A DNA stretch of 64,000 nucleotides from Kitasatospora acidiphila (GTDB taxonomy: Bacteria; Actinomycetota; Actinomycetes; Streptomycetales; Streptomycetaceae), in NCBI RefSeq assembly GCF_006636205.1, contig NZ_VIGB01000003.1, forward strand, positions 7,752,501 to 7,816,500, read 5' to 3'. Made by a program: the position numbers and the translations under genes. Position 1 is the first letter of the stretch; every line of letters starts with the position of its first letter. Shown piece after piece: positions 58,252-64,000 of the stretch. The notes beneath the pieces were generated by a model. That model saw only the letters and a list, made by a program, of their open reading frames with translations. It ran no database searches and was not told the origin of the DNA.

Positions 58252-58849
58252 CGGCGGGCCTGCGCCGCTTCCTGGCGCCCCGCGCCCCGAGCCGGAGCAC
58301 TGCGCACTGTGCTCCGCCGCACTGTCCGAGTACGGCCACCGCCACCTGGTCGACACCGAGCGGCGCTCGCTGGCCTGCGCCTGCACCCCGTGCGGGCTGC
58401 TCTTCGAGCAGTCCGGCACCGGCCGCTACCGTGCCGTTCCGGACCGCTACCTGACTGACCGTCAGCTTCAACTGTCCTGGGAGCGCTTGCAGATCCCGGT
58501 CGGTGTCGCCTTCTTCTTCCGCAACAGCGACCTGGACCGGCTGGTCGCGCTCTATCCGGGCCCGGCCGGGGCCACCGAGAGCGAGCTTGACCCCGAGGCC
58601 TGGGAGGCGGTGCTGGCCGGGACCAGGCTGGCCGGCCTGCTGGAGCCGGACGTGGAGGCCCTGCTGCTGCGCCGCACCCGTGACGGCGTCTCCTGCTACC
58701 TGGTGCCGATCGACATCTGCTACCAGCTGGTGGGGCGAATGCGCCTGCACTGGAAGGGATTTGACGGCGGCTCCCGGGCCCAGGCCGAGCTGGCCGAGTT
58801 CTTCGACCGCGTCGCCGCCCGCGCCAAGGCACCGGAGGAGGTCGCATGA
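58248..58849 (+). pseudogene. DUF5947-like hydrogenase accessory protein with one frameshift
   Basis: The start is ATG 58248 (MTAGLRRFLAPR), but after about 12 codons the true protein continues in another frame: PEPEHCALCSAALSEYGHRH, then LACACTPCGLLFEQSGTGRY and VGRMRLHWKGFDGGSRAQAE. One extra C in the C4 run at 58285-58288 (or 58278-58281) restores a 200-residue protein. Two CxxC pairs indicate a zinc- or iron-binding site. The family (DUF5947) accompanies group 1h hydrogenases; its role is unknown. Because the rest of the operon is intact and the break is in a homopolymer, sequencing error is likely. Confidence 0.8.
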
Positions 58850-59493
58850 CGCAGTTCAACTTCCAGTGCACCGGCGTCCGGGCCGACCGCTATGCCGCCG
58901 GACCCACCCTGGTGTTCCGGCTGCGGATCACCACCGAGCCGCAAGTCCGGGTCCACGCCCTGGCGTTGCGCTGCCAGTTGCGGATCGAACCGGCCCGGCG
59001 CGGCTACAGCGAGGACGAGGAAGCCGGGCTGGCCGACCTGTTCGGCGACCGGTCGCGCTGGGCCACCACCCTGAAGCCGCTGCGGTTCGCCGACATCGCG
59101 CTGATGGTCCCCGGGTTCACCGGCGAGGGCGAAGCGGATCTGGTGGTGCCGTGCAGCTACGACCTGGACATCGCCGCCAGCCGCTACTTCGACGCGCTGC
59201 GGGACGGCGACCTGCCGCTGCTGCTGCTCTTCTCCGGCACCGCGTTCACCGGGGCGGGCGGCTACCAGGTCGAGCCGGTGCCATGGGACCGGGAGGCGCG
59301 CCGCGCCGTGCCGGTCACGGTCTGGCGCGAGATGATCGACCAGCACTTCCCCGGCTGCGGCTGGCTGCGGCTGCCCCGCGACACCATGCGCGACCTGCTG
59401 GCCTACCGCTCCCGCCAGGCCCTGCCCAGCTGGGAGTCGACGGTCCGGCAGCTGCTCGCCGACGCCGACGCGGCACAGGGAGCCGTCCGATGA
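58846..59493 (+). CDS. DUF6084-like hydrogenase-associated protein
   Basis: A 215-residue protein of the set that accompanies actinobacterial group 1h hydrogenase genes. It begins MTQFNFQCTGVRADRYAAGP and is rich in beta strands (TLVFRLRITTEPQVRVHALA, LVVPCSYDLDIAASRYFDAL). No catalytic motif or membrane segment is seen; two isolated Cys only. It overlaps both neighbours by 4 bp, so it must be made with them. The function has not been determined; assembly or anchoring of the enzyme is a guess. The family assignment is from memory of operon context. Confidence 0.8.
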   Translation: MTQFNFQCTGVRADRYAAGPTLVFRLRITTEPQVRVHALALRCQLRIEPARRGYSEDEEAGLADLFGDRSRWATTLKPLRFADIALMVPGFTGEGEADLVVPCSYDLDIAASRYFDALRDGDLPLLLLFSGTAFTGAGGYQVEPVPWDREARRAVPVTVWREMIDQHFPGCGWLRLPRDTMRDLLAYRSRQALPSWESTVRQLLADADAAQGAVR

Positions 59494-60944
59494 CCGCGTC
59501 CGTGCTCACCCCGCAGATCGAGGCCCGCTTCGCCGCCGTCCGGCAGCTGGCCGACGCGGTGCTCTTCGAGGGATACGTGCTCTACCCGTACCGGGCCTCG
59601 GCGGCGAAGAACCGGCTGCGCTGGCAGTTCGGGGTGCTCGCACCGCCCGACTGGGGAGCCGGGCAGGGCGAGCACAGCAGCCAGCGCACCGAATGCCTGC
59701 TGGAGCCGCGCGGCGACGCCGTGCTCTTCGCGGAGCTGCGGTTCCTGCGCACCCAGCGGCGCACGGTGCAACGGGCCGACCCGCCGGGCTTTGTGACGGT
59801 GGCCGAACTGGAGCTGTCCGACCGGGTGTTGACGCCCTGGGACGAGGGCGTCGAGGAGCGGGTCCAACTCGTCCTGCCGATCGCCGACCTGGCGGAGCAG
59901 CCGCGGATCCTGCCGTTCTCCCGCCCCGCCGGGGAGGAGACGGAGGAGGTCAGGGGCCAGGGCGGCCGACTGGTCGGGCGCCTGATCCGCCGCCGCGCCG
60001 AGCTGACCGGCGAACTGCGGATCAGCTGCGTGGAACTCCCCGGACCTTACGCGGTGCGGAAGTTGACGGTCGAGGTGGCCAACACCGCCGACTGGCAGCC
60101 GGAACCGGACGCCGACCGGGAGGCCGCCCTGCCGCGCTCCCTGGTCTCCGCCCACCTGCTGCTCGGCCTGGACCGCGGCCGTTTCCTGTCACCCACCGAC
60201 CCGCCCGAGTGGGCCAGGCCCGCCACCGCCGACTGCGCCAACGCCCACACCTGGCCGGTGCTGGCCGGTGAGCCGGGCAGCGGTGACCTGCTGCTCTCCG
60301 CACCGATCATCCTGGAGGACCACGCCGCGATCGCCCCGGAGAGCCCCGGCGTGCTCTACGACGCGCTGGAGATCGACGAGATCCTCACCCTGCGCACCGC
60401 GGCACTGACCGACCGGGAGAAGCGCGAGGCCCGGGGGACCGACGCCCGCGCCGCCGCGGTGATCGAGCTCGCCGACACCCTGCCGCCCCAAGTGCTGGAG
60501 CGCCTGCACGGGGCGGTCCGGTCGCTGCGCGAGATCACCGAACCGGCGGCGGCAGCCGACCCGGACGACGCGCTGCAGCGGCTGCTCTCGCCGGGCACCC
60601 CCTGGTGGGACCCGGAAGCCGACGCCAGCGTCGATCCGCAACGGGACACGGTGCTGGTGGACGGCCGAGCGGTCGGCGCCGGCAGCCGGGTGGTGCTGCG
60701 CCCCGGGCGGCGGCGCACCGATGCCCAGGACCTGTTCCTGCACGGCCGCGGCGCCCTGGTCGAGGCGGTGCTGCACGACGTGGACGGCGGCGTGCACCTG
60801 GCCGTCACCGTCGACGGCGACCCCGGCGCCGACATCCGCCGGGAGCAGGGCCGCTTCCTCTACTTCCAACCCGACGAAGTGGCCCTTCAGGCCGGTGAGG
60901 CGACCGTTCGGCCCGACGGGGCGACCCCGGTGGTGGAGACATGA
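59490..60944 (+). CDS. Conserved protein of hydrogenase operon, unknown function
   Basis: A 484-residue protein conserved in this gene order. It starts MTASVLTPQIEARFAAVRQL and continues with a beta-rich domain (LFEGYVLYPYRASAAKNRLR, WQFGVLAPPDWGAG). The central VSAHLLLGLDRGRFLSPTDP and late RVVLRPGRRRTDAQDLFL are prominent. No metal-binding motif or membrane helix is evident. The ATG overlaps the preceding stop, and its own stop overlaps the maturation protease start. It resembles proteins known only from actinobacterial group 1h clusters, where they may form part of the large oligomer. That is inference. Confidence 0.8.
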   Translation: MTASVLTPQIEARFAAVRQLADAVLFEGYVLYPYRASAAKNRLRWQFGVLAPPDWGAGQGEHSSQRTECLLEPRGDAVLFAELRFLRTQRRTVQRADPPGFVTVAELELSDRVLTPWDEGVEERVQLVLPIADLAEQPRILPFSRPAGEETEEVRGQGGRLVGRLIRRRAELTGELRISCVELPGPYAVRKLTVEVANTADWQPEPDADREAALPRSLVSAHLLLGLDRGRFLSPTDPPEWARPATADCANAHTWPVLAGEPGSGDLLLSAPIILEDHAAIAPESPGVLYDALEIDEILTLRTAALTDREKREARGTDARAAAVIELADTLPPQVLERLHGAVRSLREITEPAAAADPDDALQRLLSPGTPWWDPEADASVDPQRDTVLVDGRAVGAGSRVVLRPGRRRTDAQDLFLHGRGALVEAVLHDVDGGVHLAVTVDGDPGADIRREQGRFLYFQPDEVALQAGEATVRPDGATPVVET

Positions 60945-61480
60945 CCGGGGCGGCCAGGACCCTGGTCGCCGGGGTCGGCAACATCTTCCTCGGCGACGAC
61001 GGCTTCGGCGTCGAGGTGGCCCGCCGGCTGGCGGCCGAACCGCTGCCCGAGCAGGTGGAGGTGGCGGACATCGGAGTCCGCGGCGTGCACTTCGCCTACC
61101 AGCTGCTGGACGGCTACGACACGCTCGTCCTGGTCGACGCGACCACCCGGGGCGGCGCGCCCGGCACGCTGTACCTGATCGAGCCGGACTGCGGCGCCCC
61201 CGTCGACCCGGACGCGGCGGTGCTGGACGGCCACCGGATGACCCCGGACGCGGTGCTGGGGCTGATCGGCTCGCTCTGCGCCGGCACCGGCACCGCGCCG
61301 CCGAGGCGGATCGCGGTGGTCGGCTGCGAACCGGCTTGCCTCGACGAGGGCCTCGGGCTCAGCGCACCGGTCGCGGGCGCGGTGCCGCGCGCCGTCGAGC
61401 TGGTCCACCGGCTGCTCGCAGCCGACGTTCCGGGCACCCCGCCCACCCAGACCGCGACCGGCGTGGCCGCGGACCGTTGA
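60941..61480 (+). CDS. [NiFe] hydrogenase maturation protease (HyaD/HybD family)
   Basis: A 179-residue endopeptidase. It shows VAGVGNIFLGDDGFGVEVARR, in which Asp is a nickel-sensing ligand, then VADIGVRGVHFAYQLLDGYD and LVDATTRGG. The family removes the C-terminal extension of the large subunit after nickel is inserted. The target is the tail after DPCLPCGVH of the large subunit in this operon. It overlaps the previous gene as ATGA. Its last 20 residues are Pro/Thr-rich and unlikely to be structured. Confidence 0.92.
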   Translation: MTGAARTLVAGVGNIFLGDDGFGVEVARRLAAEPLPEQVEVADIGVRGVHFAYQLLDGYDTLVLVDATTRGGAPGTLYLIEPDCGAPVDPDAAVLDGHRMTPDAVLGLIGSLCAGTGTAPPRRIAVVGCEPACLDEGLGLSAPVAGAVPRAVELVHRLLAADVPGTPPTQTATGVAADR

Positions 61481-61494
61481 GAGGACGAATCCCG

Positions 61495-61599
61495 ATGACG
61501 AAGTGCGTGTTCAAGGCGTTGGTCGTGGCCGGTCTGGCCTGGGCCGCCGTCCAGTTGGCACCGGACGTGAAGCGCTACATGCGGATCCGCGCCATGTGA
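61495..61599 (+). CDS. 34-residue membrane peptide (DUF6893-like)
   Basis: A very small gene 14 bp after the protease gene. ATG 61495 has GAGAGGACG upstream. The product has one hydrophobic segment (FKALVVAGLAWAAVQL) then a basic end (KRYMRIRAM), so it is a single-pass membrane peptide with a positive cytoplasmic tail. Similar tiny proteins occur at the same place in other streptomycete hydrogenase loci. It may be a membrane anchor or assembly helper; no role is known. Confidence 0.75.
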   Translation: MTKCVFKALVVAGLAWAAVQLAPDVKRYMRIRAM

Positions 61600-61695
61600 C
61601 GAACCGTCAGATCCCTGATCCGGCCTGGTCCGAACGGGCTATGGCGCGGCGCGGCAGCCGCACGGCGGTCGGCCCGGAGCCCTGTAATGGTCCAG

Positions 61696-61723
61696 CGCGG
61701 CCCCCGGACCAGCGGGCCGCGCG
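61696..61723 (+). promoter_or_regulatory. Hairpin immediately before the hypA ribosome site
   Basis: GCGCGGCCC pairs with GGGCCGCGC around a 10-nt loop, 11 bp before the hypA start, in the only sizeable gap of the operon (61600-61734). It may tune hypA-hypB expression or partly terminate upstream transcripts. Confidence 0.45.
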
Positions 61724-61734
61724 GGAAGGGCGCG

Positions 61735-62127
61735 ATGCACGAGATGTCGATCGCCGTGGCCGTCGTCGGCCAGGTGGAGGAAGCCGCGCTGGCGGTCGGC
61801 GCCACCGCCGTCCGGTCGGTGCTGCTCCAGGTCGGTGAACTGGCCGGAGTGGTACCGGAGGCGCTCGACTTCTGCTTCCAGCTCGCCTGCGCCGACACCG
61901 TGCTGGCCGACTGCGAGCTGATCGTCGAAGCCGTGCCCGGGCGGGCCCGGTGCCGGCCCTGTGCGTCCGACTGGCCGGTCGGCCTGCCGCCGAGCCTGAG
62001 CTGCCCGCAGTGCGGCACACCCACCGCCGAACTGCTCGCCGGCCGCGAGCTGCAGATCGTCAGCGTGCGGTGGGAGGACGGCACCGCACCCACCGACACC
62101 CCCGAGCCCGACCTCCAGGAGTGCTGA
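61735..62127 (+). CDS. hypA: Hydrogenase nickel-insertion protein HypA
   Basis: A 130-residue metallochaperone. It begins MHEMSIAVAVVGQVEEAALA, where His2 and Glu3 help bind nickel, and has a zinc site with CRPC and CPQC (residues about 76-97). HypA delivers Ni2+ to the large subunit with HypB. ATG 61735 is fixed by the MHE start, with GGAAGGG upstream. A longer frame to 61687 is rejected. The next gene starts 3 bp after the stop. Confidence 0.95.
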   Translation: MHEMSIAVAVVGQVEEAALAVGATAVRSVLLQVGELAGVVPEALDFCFQLACADTVLADCELIVEAVPGRARCRPCASDWPVGLPPSLSCPQCGTPTAELLAGRELQIVSVRWEDGTAPTDTPEPDLQEC

Positions 62128-62130
62128 GCC

Positions 62131-62910
62131 ATGTGCCGTGTGGTCGACCTGCAGCAGGCGGTCCTCGCCAAGAACGACCTCGCCGCGCGGCGCCTGCGCG
62201 ACCGGCTGGCGGTCCGCGGCACCACGGCCGTCAATCTGCTCTCCAGTCCGGGCAGTGGCAAAACCGCCCTGCTGGAAGCCGAGTTGACGATGGCCCGGCA
62301 GCGCGGCATCGGCGTGGCCGCCCTCACCGCCGACCTCGCCACCGAGAACGACGCCCAGCGGCTGGCCCGCTCCGGCGTGCCCGTCAAGCAGGTGCTGACC
62401 GACGGGCTCTGCCACCTGGAGGCCGAGATGCTGGCCGGCCACCTGGACGGCTGGCTGCCCGACACCACCGCGCTGCTCTTCGTGGAGAACGTCGGCAACC
62501 TGGTCTGCCCGGCCTCCTACCAGCTCGGTGAGTCACTGCGGGTGGCGTTGGCCTCGGTGACCGAGGGCGAGGACAAGCCGCTGAAGTACCCGACGGCATT
62601 CGGGCTCGCCAACCTGGTGGTGGTCACCAAGACCGACATCGCCGAGGCGGTCGGCTTCGACGAGGCCGCCTTCCGGGCCAATGTGCAGCAGATCAATCCG
62701 GGGGTGGAGATCCTGCTGACCTCCGCCCGGACGGGGACGGGCATCGGGCTGCTGCTGGAGCGCGCACTGGCGGTGCACGGGGGCGCCGACGTCCACCTGC
62801 CGGCGCTGGCCCGCAGTGCCCAGCCTGCCGAATCACTTGAGCACCATGACCACCATGGGCCGCATGAGCAGCACGGCCACCCGCACCCCGCCCCGGCGCC
62901 GACCAGGTGA
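62131..62910 (+). CDS. hypB: Hydrogenase nickel-insertion GTPase HypB with C-terminal His tail
   Basis: A 259-residue GTPase. The P-loop is LLSSPGSGKTALLEAELT (about residues 36-53), followed by LTADLATENDAQRLAR, CHLEAEML, the switch region LFVENVGNLVCPASY and NLVVVTKTDIAEAVGF (guanine specificity). It energises nickel delivery with HypA. A run of His residues (EHHDHHGPHEQHGHPHP) is at the C-terminus, whereas nickel-storing HypB proteins usually carry it at the N-terminus. The stop overlaps the hypF start as GTGA. Confidence 0.95.
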   Translation: MCRVVDLQQAVLAKNDLAARRLRDRLAVRGTTAVNLLSSPGSGKTALLEAELTMARQRGIGVAALTADLATENDAQRLARSGVPVKQVLTDGLCHLEAEMLAGHLDGWLPDTTALLFVENVGNLVCPASYQLGESLRVALASVTEGEDKPLKYPTAFGLANLVVVTKTDIAEAVGFDEAAFRANVQQINPGVEILLTSARTGTGIGLLLERALAVHGGADVHLPALARSAQPAESLEHHDHHGPHEQHGHPHPAPAPTR

Positions 62911-64000
62911 CGGCCGTTCAGCCCGCCGGTCTGGAGGCGGTGGAGCGCCGCCGGGTGACCGTCCAGGGAGTGGTGCAGGGCGTCGGCTTCCGGCCCTTCG
63001 TCTACAGCCTCGCCACCGGCCTGGGCCTGGCCGGACAGGTCGAGAACACGGGAGAGGGCGTGCTCGCCGAGGTCGAGGGCCCACCCGAGGCACTGACCCG
63101 GTTCTGCACCCTGCTCGCCGACCAGGCGCCGCCACTCGCGGTGGTCGACACCGTGCACTACGAGAGGCTGCCACCGCAGGGCACCGCGGGCTTCGCCATC
63201 CTCGCCTCGGGCCGCGCCGGGCAGGCCCGCACCCTGGTCGCACCCGACACCGCCACCTGCGCCGACTGCCTGGCCGAGCTCACCGACCCGGCCGACCGGC
63301 GCCACCGGCACCCGTTCATCACCTGCACGCACTGCGGTCCGCGCTTCACCATCGTCACCGGCCTGCCCTACGACCGGGCGATGACCACGATGGCCGACTT
63401 CCCGATGTGCGGGAGGTGCACCCGTGAGTACGCCGATCCGGCCGACCGGCGCTTCCACGCCCAGCCGATCGCCTGCCACGACTGCGGACCCCGGCTCCGA
63501 CTGGTAACCCCCATGGGGGAAGCGGTCGTTGACGACCCGGTGGCCGAGGCCCGCCGCCTGTTGGGCGCCGGCGCGATCCTCGCGGTCAAGGGCCTCGGCG
63601 GCTACCACCTGGCCTGCGACGCCTGCGACCCGGCTGCCGTGGCCCGGCTGCGCCGTTGCAAGGCACGCGGGGACAAGCCGTTCGCGCTGATGGCCGCCGA
63701 CCTGGCCGAGATCGCCGACCTGGTCCAGCTCGGGCCCGAGGAGACCGCGCTGCTCACCGGCAAGGTGCGGCCGATCGTGCTGCTGCGCCGGCGCCCCGGC
63801 GGCCCCTCGACGCTGCCGGCGGCGGTCGCCCCCGGCAGCCCCGACCTGGGCGTGATGCTTCCGTACACCCCGCTGCACCACCTGCTGCTCGGCCTGCCCG
63901 GTGACCCGCCGGGGCCGCGCCTGCTGGTGATGACCAGCGGCAACCTGTCCGGCGAGCCGATCGTCACCGACGACGCCGAGGCGCTGGAGGGGCTGGCCGG
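62907..64000 (+). CDS. hypF: Carbamoyltransferase HypF, partial (N-terminal part)
   Basis: The first 364 residues or so of a protein usually about 760 long; the rest is beyond the window. An acylphosphatase domain (VTVQGVVQGVGFRPFVYSLA) is followed by two zinc-finger repeats (CADCLAELTDPADRRHRHPF with CTHCGPRF, and CGRCTREYADPADRRFHAQP with CHDCGPRL) and the beginning of the YrdC-like domain (LAVKGLGGYHLACDACDPAA). HypF makes the carbamoyl group that becomes the cyanide ligands. The GTG start overlaps the hypB stop. hypC, hypD and hypE are expected downstream. Confidence 0.95.
   Translation, partial: MTAVQPAGLEAVERRRVTVQGVVQGVGFRPFVYSLATGLGLAGQVENTGEGVLAEVEGPPEALTRFCTLLADQAPPLAVVDTVHYERLPPQGTAGFAILASGRAGQARTLVAPDTATCADCLAELTDPADRRHRHPFITCTHCGPRFTIVTGLPYDRAMTTMADFPMCGRCTREYADPADRRFHAQPIACHDCGPRLRLVTPMGEAVVDDPVAEARRLLGAGAILAVKGLGGYHLACDACDPAAVARLRRCKARGDKPFALMAADLAEIADLVQLGPEETALLTGKVRPIVLLRRRPGGPSTLPAAVAPGSPDLGVMLPYTPLHHLLLGLPGDPPGPRLLVMTSGNLSGEPIVTDDAEALEGLA

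Noticed and set aside
1..64000. tRNA or rRNA genes, integrase, transposase
   Set aside because: None of the expected stem-loop sequences or protein motifs was found on either strand by reading; a tRNA search programme would be decisive.

Overview
The window is very GC-rich, with short intergenic gaps, frequent ATGA/GTGA start-stop overlaps and many GTG starts. Gene content (AfsR/SARP regulator, SCO5389-family protein, MurT/GatD, DUF4383, actinobacterial group 1h [NiFe] hydrogenase) points to a member of the Streptomycetaceae such as Streptomyces or Kitasatospora; the exact genus cannot be read from the sequence. No tRNA, rRNA, CRISPR array or recognisable transposase was seen.

Region 1 (1-13.7 kb) is mixed metabolism: a partial sugar-nucleotide-type epimerase, an XRE/MmyB regulator divergent from an MFS exporter across a strikingly periodic operator array, a pseudouridine catabolic pair (psuG-psuK) behind a 12-bp repeat leader, two secreted proteins (an Ig-domain protein and a GH27 alpha-galactosidase with a lectin domain), an acetyltransferase, a phosphoribosyltransferase, CtaG, a PP2C phosphatase and a cold-shock-domain protein.

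Region 2 (13.8-41.5 kb) is mostly core or conserved metabolism: pfkA, the lipid II amidation pair murT-gatD (GatD has an unusual Q/P-rich N-terminus), a TM-ACT-GNAT fusion, an aromatic amino acid decarboxylase-like enzyme, a secreted Cys/His-rich protein with a zincin-like motif, an MMPL transporter, an AfsR-type regulator, asparagine synthase, mtnP, dodecin, a cholesterol oxidase-like flavoprotein, fumC, VOC proteins and gabD.

Region 3 (41.65-45.47 kb) is a 3.78-kb island inserted into the 5' end of a formamidopyrimidine/Nei DNA glycosylase gene. It is bounded by a 42-bp perfect direct repeat (47 bp with one mismatch) made of the start of that gene. Inside lie an HTH-TPR regulator, a truncated ATPase-like fragment, a 44-residue peptide resembling a RiPP precursor, an HExxH putative peptide-modifying enzyme separated from it by a hairpin, and a pentapeptide-repeat protein. 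This is the best candidate in the window for an undescribed biosynthetic system.

Region 4 (45.4-53 kb) has the restored glycosylase gene, a MarR regulator whose likely palindromic box (TTCAAATTTGAA) occurs both at its own promoter and twice upstream of a VOC-family gene, a His-rich metal-binding protein, a SCO5389-family protein, a secreted carboxylesterase, and decayed polyketide synthase and AMP-ligase remnants.

Region 5 (53-64 kb, continuing past the end) is one long plus-strand operon for an actinobacterial group 1h [NiFe] hydrogenase: hypX, small and large subunits, a NifU-like protein, conserved accessory proteins, maturation protease, hypA, hypB and hypF. Family knowledge says such enzymes oxidise atmospheric H2 for persistence energy.

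Several apparent frameshifts (near 23.06, 42.0, 42.21, 52.45 and 58.28 kb) each sit on a 3-5-base G/C run and are restored by a single base, so base-calling errors are a likely explanation for some of them.
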